Positions 1-6,546 of a stretch of 11,761 bases of DNA are shown one piece after another. Where the stretch lies: NCBI GenBank assembly GCA_041558415.1, contig JBFFEY010000084.1, forward strand, positions 1-11,761, written 5' to 3'. The notes beneath the pieces were generated by a model that was given only the letters and a program-made list of their open reading frames with translations, made no database searches and was not told the DNA's origin. Source of the DNA: SG8-39 sp041558415. Lineage in GTDB: Bacteria > Pseudomonadota > Gammaproteobacteria > Burkholderiales > SG8-39. The translations under genes were made by a program, and so were the position numbers. The stretch's first letter is position 1. Every line of letters begins with the position of its first letter.

Positions 1-48
1 CAAGCACGCGAAAACACGAGATCGATATCCGATGCCAAACCTCGTCGA

Positions 49-72
49 GTAGACGGGCCACGCCCCGCCTAC
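49..72. repeat. Imperfect inverted repeat overlapping the stop codon of the acyl-CoA ligase gene
   Basis: GTAGACGGG (49-57) pairs with CCCGCCTAC (64-72) across a 6-base loop; 8 of 9 positions pair, with one A/C mismatch. The right arm contains the stop codon (69-71) of the minus-strand ligase gene. On the minus strand the stem is followed by only three Ts in a mixed sequence, so it lacks the T-run of an intrinsic terminator. It could be a weak terminator, an mRNA 3'-end stabiliser or chance in GC-rich DNA. Nothing else is recognisable in bases 1-48. Confidence 0.3.
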
Positions 73-2159
73 TTCAGTTCGATCAGCGCATCGAGCGCCA
101 CCGCCCCCTCGCCCTCGGCGTACACCATCACCGGGTTGATATCGATCGACGCTACCCGGTCCTGCCAGGCGACGATCGCCGCGCCGAGGCGCACCGCCAT
201 GCGCGCCACCGCGTCCAGGTCGCGCGGCGCCTCGCCGCGCACGCCGGCGAGCAGCGGCGCGATGCGCAAACGCTCGAGCGCGGCGCGCGCCTCGCTCAGG
301 TCGAACGGCGGCAGCAGCAGCACGAAGTCCTTGAGGGCCTCGAGGTAGATGCCGCCGTCACCCAGCATCACGACCGGGCCGAACTGCGAGTCCACGCGCG
401 CGCCGAGCGCGAGCTCACGCCCCTTTTCCGCCATGCGCGCGACGATCACGCCGTCGAAGCGCGCGCTGCGCGCGGCAAGCGCGTCCTTCTGGCGCGCGAA
501 TTCGCGTGCCACGCCGTCCGCATCGGCGATGCCGAGCGCGACCAGGCCGAGCTCGGTCTTGTGCGGCGCGTCCGGCGAGCAGGCCTTGAGCGCCACCGGG
601 GCGCCGAGCGCGGCGAACGCGGCGCGCGTCTCGGCTGCGTTCGCGCACAGCCGGTGCTCGATCACGTCGATGCCGGCGCTGGCGAGCAGCGCGAGGCTCC
701 GTGCCTCGCCGACGAAGCGGCCCTCGAACGCCGGCAACGGTGGCGCTTCGGCATCGACGCTCGGGCGCAGCGGCGCGGCGCGCAAGAGTGCCGCGTGGCG
801 CGCCAGCTGCGCCAGCGCCTGCATGGCTTCGCGCTCGCGCTCGAAGCTCGGCAGTCCGGCCTGCTCGAACGCGCGCCGCACCTCGGCCTGCGGGGCGGCG
901 ACCGCGATCGCGCAGCCAGTGGCCGCCGTGTGCGCGGCGAAGTCGCGCGCGTAACGCGGCAGGTCGTAGCCGGCGCCGGCGATCGGGATCGCGGCGAGCA
1001 TCAGGTCGGCATCGACCCCCTCGGCGAGCACGGGCAGCAGCCGCTCGAACATGCCGCTGTCGGTGAGCAGCGCGCCGGTGACGTCGATCGGATTCACCGG
1101 CGTTGCGAAACCGGGCAGCACCGCTTTCATCCTCGCCTTCGTCGCCGGCGGGATCTCGGCCAGCGGCAGGCCGAAGGCTTCGGCGGCATCCGCCGCCATG
1201 ACGCAGCTCGCGCCGGAATTGCTGACGACCACGACGCGCTCGCTCTTCGGCCGCCAACCCTTCAGGTAGAGGTGGCCGGCACGCACCAGCGCATGCGGAT
1301 CGTCGGCGCGCCAGATGCCGTGCCTGGCGAGAAAAGCGTCGACCACGCGGTCCTCGCTCGCCAGCGCCCCGGTATGCGAGCTCGCCGCCTTCTGGCCGCT
1401 CGCCGTGCGCCCGGCCTTGATCGCGACGATGGCAACGTTGCGCGCGCGTGCCTCCTCGGCAGCCTGCGCAAGCACCGCCGGGTTCGGAATCGCCTCCAGG
1501 TACAGGAGCAGCAGACCGACGCCCGGGTCGCGCACCACTTCCAGCGCCAGATCGGAGACCGTGACGTCGGCCTCGTTGCCGGTGGCGTGCGCGTGCCGCA
1601 CCGCCAGCCCACGCTGCCGCGCGAGCACGTAGATCGCCGCGGCGCAGGCGCCGCTCTGGCTGATGATCGCCACCGGCCCGTCCTGCGGTGCGATCTCGTG
1701 GAACATGGTCGAGAAGCTGGCGATCGTGCCGGTCGCCAGGTTGGCGATGCCCTGGCAGTTCGGGCCGATCATGCGCATGCCGGCGGCGCGCGCCGTGGCG
1801 AGCATGTGATCCTGCAGCGCGCGGCCCTCGCCACCGACTTCGCCGAAGCCGGAAGCCATCACCACCGCGACCCTGACGCCGCGCGCGGCGCAGGCTTCGA
1901 CCGCGCGTACCGCCTCCTCGCCCGCGACCGCGACGATCGCCATCTCCGGCGCGGCGGGCAATGCCGCGAGATCGGGAAACGCCTTGAGGCCCTGCACCTC
2001 GGCGCGTGCCGGATTGATCGGATAGATCGTGCCGCGGTAGCCGTAGCGCTTCATGTACAGAATCGGCCGCCCGCCGACCTTGTGCGGATTGTCGGAAGCG
2101 CCGACGATCGCGATCGACGCGGGCGCGAGCGCGGCGTGCAGATCGGAAGGCGCGGTCAC
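69..2159 (-). CDS. ADP-forming acyl-CoA ligase (acetate--CoA ligase family), single-chain
   Basis: A 696-residue protein that should convert a carboxylic acid, CoA and ATP to acyl-CoA, ADP and phosphate in the cytoplasm. Domain order: CoA-binding Rossmann domain about residues 8-135 (IAIVGAS at 17-23), succinyl-CoA-ligase-like domains about 160-460, ATP-grasp domain about 480-696. The expected phospho-histidine motif SHTGALA is at 261-267 (H262). The ATP-grasp part shows HKTELG (533-538), GPVVMLGDGG (594-603) and the late SIDINP (671-676). Length and order match fused alpha-beta enzymes of this family; there is no C-terminal acetyltransferase (GNAT) domain, so it is not a Pat-type protein acetylase. 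The substrate cannot be read from the sequence; family members act on acetate, other short acids or aromatic acids. The start is GTG at 2157-2159, right before the CoA-binding domain; no strong ribosome site precedes it, but a good -10 box lies 34 bases upstream. It diverges from the EamA permease gene. Confidence 0.93.
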   Translation of the reverse strand: MTAPSDLHAALAPASIAIVGASDNPHKVGGRPILYMKRYGYRGTIYPINPARAEVQGLKAFPDLAALPAAPEMAIVAVAGEEAVRAVEACAARGVRVAVVMASGFGEVGGEGRALQDHMLATARAAGMRMIGPNCQGIANLATGTIASFSTMFHEIAPQDGPVAIISQSGACAAAIYVLARQRGLAVRHAHATGNEADVTVSDLALEVVRDPGVGLLLLYLEAIPNPAVLAQAAEEARARNVAIVAIKAGRTASGQKAASSHTGALASEDRVVDAFLARHGIWRADDPHALVRAGHLYLKGWRPKSERVVVVSNSGASCVMAADAAEAFGLPLAEIPPATKARMKAVLPGFATPVNPIDVTGALLTDSGMFERLLPVLAEGVDADLMLAAIPIAGAGYDLPRYARDFAAHTAATGCAIAVAAPQAEVRRAFEQAGLPSFEREREAMQALAQLARHAALLRAAPLRPSVDAEAPPLPAFEGRFVGEARSLALLASAGIDVIEHRLCANAAETRAAFAALGAPVALKACSPDAPHKTELGLVALGIADADGVAREFARQKDALAARSARFDGVIVARMAEKGRELALGARVDSQFGPVVMLGDGGIYLEALKDFVLLLPPFDLSEARAALERLRIAPLLAGVRGEAPRDLDAVARMAVRLGAAIVAWQDRVASIDINPVMVYAEGEGAVALDALIELK

Positions 2160-2192
2160 GCGGACAAGGAATCGTTGCGTTTCACGCGCTGC

Positions 2193-2198
2193 ATTCTA
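2193..2198 (-). promoter_or_regulatory. Putative -10 box for the acyl-CoA ligase gene
   Basis: On the minus strand this reads TAGAAT, 5 of 6 to the sigma-70 consensus, 34 bases before the GTG start at 2159. No convincing -35 hexamer is seen at the right spacing. It lies back to back with the plus-strand TACAAT box at 2247-2252, so the 2160-2296 gap looks like a divergent promoter region. Confidence 0.45.
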
Positions 2199-2246
2199 GC
2201 CAGCGGCCGGCACCGGCTGCGCGCGGTTTCGCTGCCGTGCGCTCGC

Positions 2247-2252
2247 TACAAT
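2247..2252 (+). promoter_or_regulatory. Putative -10 box (TACAAT) for the EamA permease gene
   Basis: TACAAT, 5 of 6 to consensus, within GCTACAATCC. Expected transcription start is near 2259, at the edge of the C10 tract. This argues against the upstream GTG at 2237 as the translation start, because it would lie before the transcript begins. There is no clear -35 hexamer. Confidence 0.45.
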
Positions 2253-2259
2253 CCGATCT

Positions 2260-2269
2260 CCCCCCCCCC
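2260..2269. repeat. Homopolymer tract of ten C
   Basis: Ten consecutive C residues lie 8 bases after the putative -10 box and 27 bases before the likely TTG start of the permease gene. If translation instead began at GTG 2237, the tract would be inside the reading frame and a length change would shift it. The tract may also be of uncertain length because of sequencing or assembly. Confidence 0.9.
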
Positions 2270-2296
2270 GCAACGACGACCACGAACGGCGACCCC

Positions 2297-3175
2297 TTGG
2301 CCTGGTCCATTCCCGCACGCGCCCTGCTCGCCGCGCTCGCCATCCATACGCTGTGGGGCGGCAACCCGGTCGCGGTCAAGCTCGGCCTGGAGCTGTTCCC
2401 GCCGTTCTGGAGCGGCTTTCTGCGCTTCCTGCTCGGCGCCGCCTGCGTCGCGGCATGGGCGCGCCTCGCCGGCATCGCGCTGTGGTCGACGCGCGAGGAA
2501 TGGCCGGTGATGCTCTGGATGGGCGTGCTGTTCACGCTGCAGATCGCGATCATGAACTTCGGTTTCGGCGCGACCACGGCCGCGAACAGTGCCGTGCTGA
2601 TCTCGACCAACCCGCTGTTCGGCGTGCTGTTCGCACACTATCTGGTGCCGGGCGACCGCGTGCGGCCGGCGCGCGCGCTCGGCGTGCTGATCGCTTTCGC
2701 CGGCACCGCGCTGGTGCTGATGCGCGGCGCGGGTCCGCAGGGGCTGCAGGGGCCGAGCACGGGCGACTGGATCGTGCTGGCGAGCGCCTGCCTGCTCGGC
2801 TTTCGCCTCGCGCTTGCGGGCCGCGTGCTGAAGCGCGTCAACGACGTGCGCTTCACCCTGTGGACGATGATCGTCTCGCTGCCGCTGTTCCTCGGCGGCG
2901 CACTGCTGTTCGAGCGCGTGCGCTGGGAACAGCTCGGCTTCGCGCCCGTTGCCGGCATCGTCTACCAGGGCGCGGTGGTCGCCGGCCTCGCCTTCACGGT
3001 GAACTTCTATCTGATCAGGCGCTACACGCCGAGCGTGATGATCAGCTTCAACTTCGTCGCCCCGGTCGCCGGCGTGTTTCTCGGCGTGGCCATCCTCGGC
3101 GAGCGCATTACGGCAGGCCTGGTCGGCGGCATGCTGCTGGTGGCGGCCGGCCTGGTGCTGATCGCGCGGCGCTGA
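2297..3175 (+). CDS. EamA/DMT-family inner-membrane permease
   Basis: About 292 residues from the TTG at 2297, very hydrophobic, with roughly ten predicted membrane segments in two repeated halves, the usual plan of drug/metabolite transporters. The first half starts with a hydrophobic helix carrying HTLWGGNPVAVKLGLE, a typical EamA entry motif. The second half begins after GDWIVLASACLLGF and ends with FNFVAPVAGVFLGVAILGE, the conserved end of the second EamA repeat, then a final helix and RR. Such proteins export or exchange small metabolites, often amino acids; the substrate is unknown here. Start choice: the frame is open back to GTG 2237, but those 20 residues are low in complexity, contain the C10-encoded PPP and lie over a likely promoter, so TTG 2297 is preferred although no good ribosome site is visible. 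The lipoprotein gene follows 25 bases downstream. Confidence 0.88.
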   Translation: MAWSIPARALLAALAIHTLWGGNPVAVKLGLELFPPFWSGFLRFLLGAACVAAWARLAGIALWSTREEWPVMLWMGVLFTLQIAIMNFGFGATTAANSAVLISTNPLFGVLFAHYLVPGDRVRPARALGVLIAFAGTALVLMRGAGPQGLQGPSTGDWIVLASACLLGFRLALAGRVLKRVNDVRFTLWTMIVSLPLFLGGALLFERVRWEQLGFAPVAGIVYQGAVVAGLAFTVNFYLIRRYTPSVMISFNFVAPVAGVFLGVAILGERITAGLVGGMLLVAAGLVLIARR

Positions 3176-3187
3176 AAGCGGGCGCGT

Positions 3188-3193
3188 TACACT
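3188..3193 (+). promoter_or_regulatory. Putative -10 box (TACACT) for the lipoprotein gene
   Basis: TACACT within GTTACACTCC matches 4 of 6 consensus positions. Expected transcription start is near 3200, which coincides with the GTG start at 3201, so the transcript could be leaderless. No -35 hexamer is evident. The gene may also be read through from the permease gene that ends at 3175. Confidence 0.3.
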
Positions 3194-3200
3194 CCGACGC

Positions 3201-3593
3201 GTGCGCTTTTCCCGCCTCGTCCCGGCGCTCGCCGGCGCCTGCCTGAGCCTCGCCGCCTGCGCGCCCGACGCGATCATCCCCTCGCGGCCTTACGACGCCT
3301 TTCTCGACCACCTCGCGAAAGCCTGCCGCGGACAGGCCCTCGGGCCCTACACGGTCGACCAGCTCGTGCGGCGCAGCCAGTCGCGGCACGGCAACTTCTT
3401 CATGGACCAGACCTCGCGCCTGTACCACGGCCAGATCAACGCGCAGGACTGGACCACCCAGATAACGGGATTTCTCTACGCGCGCGCGGAAGACCCCGGC
3501 ATCGCCTGCGTCATCCGCGAATACAACGCCACGCGCGAGTGGGTGACGCCGCCGCGCGGCGCGCCCGGCAGCGACGCACCGCCGCCGCGCTAG
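3201..3593 (+). CDS. Small predicted lipoprotein, function unknown
   Basis: A 130-residue protein with a classical lipoprotein signal: a basic start (MRFSR), a hydrophobic stretch, and the lipobox LAAC ending at C20. The mature part should therefore be lipid-anchored in the periplasm, about 111 residues. It has two further cysteines, C42 and C103, which could form a disulfide (inference). The middle carries GNFFMDQTSRLYHGQI (64-79) and the end is proline- and glycine-rich (PPRGAPGSDAPPPR). I do not recognise a named family; the overall shape resembles short conserved betaproteobacterial lipoproteins of unknown role. The GTG at 3201 is the only start that preserves the signal peptide; the next methionine is residue 68. 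There is no Shine-Dalgarno sequence. Its stop codon is 4 bases from that of the convergent MFS gene, leaving no room for a terminator. Confidence 0.75.
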   Translation: MRFSRLVPALAGACLSLAACAPDAIIPSRPYDAFLDHLAKACRGQALGPYTVDQLVRRSQSRHGNFFMDQTSRLYHGQINAQDWTTQITGFLYARAEDPGIACVIREYNATREWVTPPRGAPGSDAPPPR

Positions 3594-3597
3594 CCGC

Positions 3598-4836
3598 TCA
3601 GGCGCCGCGCAGCCGCAGCGTGCGTGCGCGCCAGCCGGCGATCCCGGCGATGGTGCCGCACACCGCGGCGATGACGAATGGAATCGAGTAGCTGCCGGTG
3701 GCGTCGAACAGCCGCCCGGCGAGCCAGGGCCCGAGCGCACTGCCCACCGCGCTGCCCATCAGCCCCATGCCGAGAATGAGGCCGAAATGCCGGCCGCGGA
3801 AGCGGTCGCTGATCATCGCCGGGATGAGCGAGGCGGTCGCCGAGTAGCCGACACCGAGCATGACGGCGAAGACGTAGGCGCCAAGGCGCGAGGGCGCGAG
3901 GCCGACCATCGCCAGCGCGCCGACCGCGCCGACCAGAATGGCGATGCCGATGACGTAGATTTTCTCGCGCTCGAAGCGGTCGGCCAGCCAGCCGCCGCCG
4001 GTCTTGCCGAAGATGCTGGCGACGCCGACCACGCCGACCACCGACGCCGCGGCCATCGCCGTGATGCCGTGATCGACGAGGAACGCGACCTGGTGCACGT
4101 GCAGCGTCTGCGAGCAAACGTTGCCGAAGAAAAATGCCGCGAGCACCAGCCAGAAGGCCTGTGTGCGCACCGCAGCGCGTAGCGTGACTTCGCGCGCCCC
4201 GGCGTCCTGCGCCTTGGCTTGCGGCACGGCCGTCTCTCGCGCGCCGCGCGCGGCGGACACCACGGTCGCCGGTGACGAGGCGTCGCGCACCAGGAACAGG
4301 TTCGCCGGCACGATCCAGCCGGCGCAGATCGCGCCGAGGATCTGCCAGGCGCTGCGCCAGCCGAGCGATTCGATCAGCGCCTGGCACAGCGGCACGACCA
4401 GCAGCATCCCCAACCCGATGCCCGAGCTGACGATGCCGAGCGACAGCGCGAGCCGGTCCATGAACTGGCGCTGCACCAGAACCACCGCCGGCACCCAGCC
4501 GCACAGCGCGACCGAGGCGGCGGTGAGCAGGCCGAAACCGAGGTAGAGGTGCTGCGGCGAGTCGATGAAACTGTTGCCGTAGAGCGCGAGGCCGAGCGCC
4601 ACGCCGCCGAAGATCACCAGCCGGCGCGGCCCGACGCGGTCGCAGAGCATGCCGATCACCGGGTTGGCCGCGCCATGCACCAGCGTGAACACCGAGAACG
4701 CGCCGGCGAGCACCGAGCGGCTCCAGCCGAACTCCTTCAGCAGCGCGACCAGGAACACACTGTACGAGTACCAGACGCCGTAGGTCAGGCCGAGCGTCAG
4801 CGCGATCGCCCCGAGCGTGAGCGCGCGCCGGTTCAT
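3598..4836 (-). CDS. Major facilitator superfamily transporter, monocarboxylate/oxalate-formate type
   Basis: 412 residues with about twelve hydrophobic segments in two halves joined by a polar loop around residues 186-220. The MFS loop 2-3 signature is present as GMLCDRVGPRR (62-72), and its repeat in the second half as GGWLADRFERE (281-291). The N-terminus (residues 8-40, with GVWYSYSVFL and KEFGWSRS) and DRFRGRHFG (344-352) are typical of transporters for short carboxylic acids in the oxalate/formate and monocarboxylate group; the substrate remains inferred. The frame is open up to 4992, but the upstream stretch is arginine-rich out-of-frame coding sequence of the next gene. ATG 4834-4836 starts directly before the first membrane helix and has a modest GGCAGG ribosome site 4 bases upstream. 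It begins 28 bases after the carboxyltransferase stop on the same strand, so the two are probably co-transcribed. Confidence 0.9.
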   Translation of the reverse strand: MNRRALTLGAIALTLGLTYGVWYSYSVFLVALLKEFGWSRSVLAGAFSVFTLVHGAANPVIGMLCDRVGPRRLVIFGGVALGLALYGNSFIDSPQHLYLGFGLLTAASVALCGWVPAVVLVQRQFMDRLALSLGIVSSGIGLGMLLVVPLCQALIESLGWRSAWQILGAICAGWIVPANLFLVRDASSPATVVSAARGARETAVPQAKAQDAGAREVTLRAAVRTQAFWLVLAAFFFGNVCSQTLHVHQVAFLVDHGITAMAAASVVGVVGVASIFGKTGGGWLADRFEREKIYVIGIAILVGAVGALAMVGLAPSRLGAYVFAVMLGVGYSATASLIPAMISDRFRGRHFGLILGMGLMGSAVGSALGPWLAGRLFDATGSYSIPFVIAAVCGTIAGIAGWRARTLRLRGA

Positions 4837-4864
4837 GTCGCCTGCCGGGATCCGTGGCCTGGGC

Positions 4865-6412
4865 CTAGGGCCGCACGCCGAAGCGCACGCGCCCCGGCTC
4901 GCGCAGCGGCGCGGCGAGCGCGGCGAATTCGCACAGCAGCGGCCGCGTGTCGCGCGGGTCGATGATTTCCTCGACGTCGAACTTCTCCGCACTCCTCATC
5001 GGCGAGGCGAAGCGGCGCACGCGCGCCTCGATCTCGGCGCGCTTGGCCACCGGATCCTGCGCCGCCTCGATCTCCGCCTTGTAGGCCGCCTCCAACCCGC
5101 CCGCGATCGGCAGCGAACCCCACTCGGCCGAGGGCCAGGCGACGCGCATGCAGTAGCGCGTCGAGTTCTGGTGCACGGCGCCGGCGACACCGAACACCTT
5201 GCGCACCAGCACCGAGCACCACGGCACGGTCGACTGCAGCACCGCGGTCGCCGCGCGCATGCCGTAGCGGATCGTGGCATCGCGCTCGGCGTCCGGCCCG
5301 ATGAGGAAGCCGGGAATGTCGACCAGGTGCACCACCGGCAGGTGGAACACCTGTGCCAGATCGACAAAGCGCGTGATCTTCTCCGAGGCCTTCGCGGTCC
5401 ACGCCCCGCCGTACTGGTAAGGGTCCCCGGCCATCAGCGCCACTGGCCAGCCGTCGAGCCGCGCCAGGCCGGTGATCACCGAGCGGCCCCACTGGCGGCC
5501 GATCTCGAAGAACGCGTCGCGGTCGACCAGCGCCTGGATGATCTTGCGCATGTTGTAGACCTTCTTCGGATCGCGCGGCACGGCGTCGATCAGCCAGCCT
5601 TCGCGCCGGCTCGCCGGGTCGTCGCATTCGCTGCGCGCCGGCAGCTCGTACACCGAGGGCGGCAGGTAGGAAAGGAAGCGGCGCGCGCGGGCGAAGGCCT
5701 CGTCCTCGTTTTCCGCCTCGTCGTCCACCGCGCCGTTGCGCGTGTGGATCTGGCTGCCGCCCAGCGCGTTCTTCTCGTAGGGACGGTGCGTGACCGCGAC
5801 CACCGGCGGCCCGGCAACGAACAGTTGCGAGGACTCTTTCACCATCACCGAGTAATGGCTGGCGACGACGCGCGCCGAGCCCAACCCCGCCACCGAGCCG
5901 AGCGCCAGCGCGACCACCGGGACCTCGCCCAGGTTGTCGGTCCAGGTATCCCACAGGAAGGCCTTCGGCATCGGCGAGTAGCCGAGCATCTCGAGGTTCT
6001 TCACCGAGCCGCCACCGCCGGTGCCGTCGACCAGCCGAATCAGCGGCCGGCGCAGGTCGCGCGCCATGCGCTCGACCAGCATGAGCTTGGCCTTGATGCC
6101 GGCGTCGTTGGCGCCGCCGCGCACGGTGAAGTCGTCGCCGGCGACGATCACCGGGCGTTCGTCGATGCGCCCGCGTCCGGTCACCAGGTTGGCCGGGGTG
6201 AATTCGGCGATCTCGCCGTCCTCGCCGTAGCGCGCCACGCCGGTCAGCGCCCCCACTTCGTGGAACGAGCCGGAATCGAGCAGGCGCTCGATGCGCTCGC
6301 GCACCGTCAGCTTGCCGCCGTCGTGCTGCCGCTTGACCTTGTCCGGTCCGCCCATGCGCCTGGCGAGCGCCTCGCGCCGGCGCAGCTCCTCGATTTCCGC
6401 TTCCCAGCCCAT
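4865..6412 (-). CDS. Acyl-CoA carboxylase, carboxyltransferase (beta) subunit
   Basis: 515 residues, the usual length for beta subunits of propionyl-, methylcrotonyl- and related acyl-CoA carboxylases. It transfers CO2 from carboxybiotin to an acyl-CoA. Two crotonase-like halves are visible: the N half (about 30-260) with GDDFTVRGGA (92-101) and the glycine-rich DGTGGGG (129-135) expected near the acyl-CoA site; the C half (about 280-500) with VDIPGFLIGPDAE (364-376) and GVAGAVHQNS (408-417) expected near the biotin site, then RVAWPSAEWG (423-432). Specificity cannot be assigned; the sequence is not an obvious methylcrotonyl-CoA type. The frame is open to 6541, but ATG 6410-6412 is chosen because GGAGGT lies 4 bases upstream and the typical N-terminal ELRRREALARRMGG follows. 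It is divergent from a biotinyl carrier gene and upstream of an MFS transporter. No biotin carboxylase subunit is in the window. Confidence 0.93.
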   Translation of the reverse strand: MGWEAEIEELRRREALARRMGGPDKVKRQHDGGKLTVRERIERLLDSGSFHEVGALTGVARYGEDGEIAEFTPANLVTGRGRIDERPVIVAGDDFTVRGGANDAGIKAKLMLVERMARDLRRPLIRLVDGTGGGGSVKNLEMLGYSPMPKAFLWDTWTDNLGEVPVVALALGSVAGLGSARVVASHYSVMVKESSQLFVAGPPVVAVTHRPYEKNALGGSQIHTRNGAVDDEAENEDEAFARARRFLSYLPPSVYELPARSECDDPASRREGWLIDAVPRDPKKVYNMRKIIQALVDRDAFFEIGRQWGRSVITGLARLDGWPVALMAGDPYQYGGAWTAKASEKITRFVDLAQVFHLPVVHLVDIPGFLIGPDAERDATIRYGMRAATAVLQSTVPWCSVLVRKVFGVAGAVHQNSTRYCMRVAWPSAEWGSLPIAGGLEAAYKAEIEAAQDPVAKRAEIEARVRRFASPMRSAEKFDVEEIIDPRDTRPLLCEFAALAAPLREPGRVRFGVRP

Positions 6413-6416
6413 CGTG

Positions 6417-6422
6417 ACCTCC
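6417..6422 (-). promoter_or_regulatory. Ribosome binding site deciding the carboxyltransferase start
   Basis: On the minus strand this reads GGAGGT, followed by CACG and the ATG at 6412. It is a strong Shine-Dalgarno sequence and fixes the start within an open frame that runs 43 codons further upstream. Confidence 0.75.
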
Positions 6423-6436
6423 GCGTTGCGGTGCCG

Positions 6437-6442
6437 ATTCTT
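6437..6442 (-). promoter_or_regulatory. Possible extended -10 element for the carboxyltransferase gene
   Basis: The minus strand reads TGCAAGAAT, an extended -10 pattern (TGn plus AAGAAT, 4 of 6 to TATAAT), about 24 bases before the ATG. It would put the transcript start just upstream of the ribosome site. No -35 is recognisable, as allowed for extended -10 promoters. Weak evidence on its own. Confidence 0.25.
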
Positions 6443-6500
6443 GCACCCGCGCCGCCCGCGGACCAGCGAAACGCCCCGGCGCCTGCGAAACGCGGGCGCA

Positions 6501-6512
6501 GCATGCGCATGC
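6501..6512. promoter_or_regulatory. Perfect 12-bp palindrome, candidate operator in the divergent promoter region
   Basis: GCATGCGCATGC is its own reverse complement and is also a tandem of two GCATGC units. Flanking CGCA and TGCG extend the symmetry with a 2-base bulge. It fills most of the spacer just upstream of the putative GACAAT -10 box of the biotinyl carrier gene, and lies about 90 bases before the carboxyltransferase start, so a bound regulator could affect both directions. No regulator gene is in the window; the role is inferred. Confidence 0.4.
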
Positions 6513-6517
6513 TCTGC

Positions 6518-6523
6518 GACAAT
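6518..6523 (+). promoter_or_regulatory. Putative -10 box (GACAAT) for the biotinyl carrier operon
   Basis: GACAAT, 4 of 6 to consensus, within GCGACAATCC, the same context as the boxes at 2247 and 3188. The expected transcription start is near 6530, just before the AGGAGG ribosome site at 6533-6538. No clear -35 is seen. Confidence 0.35.
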
Positions 6524-6532
6524 CCCGGCTCC

Positions 6533-6538
6533 AGGAGG
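6533..6538 (+). promoter_or_regulatory. Ribosome binding site of the biotinyl carrier gene
   Basis: AGGAGG lies 8 bases before GTG 6547. It supports GTG 6547 as the start; another GTG at 6542 is out of frame and too close. Confidence 0.75.
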
Positions 6539-6546
6539 CACGTGAC

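Noticed and set aside
2237..2296. GTG 2237 as the start of the EamA permease
   Set aside because: It lies before the likely transcription start, has no ribosome site, and would add 20 atypical residues including the product of the C10 tract. It is not fully excluded.
561..2510. Long plus-strand open frame of 649 codons opposite the acyl-CoA ligase
   Set aside because: It is rich in Arg, Ala, Gly and His with no domain, and lies antisense to a well-supported gene. GC-rich codon use removes stops on the opposite strand.
3594..3597. A shared terminator between the convergent lipoprotein and MFS genes
   Set aside because: Only 4 bases separate the stop codons and no stem with a T-run is visible on either side.
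4837..4992. Extended N-terminus of the MFS transporter
   Set aside because: The extra 52 residues are arginine- and serine-rich, overlap the carboxyltransferase gene in another frame, and precede a normal MFS start with a ribosome site.
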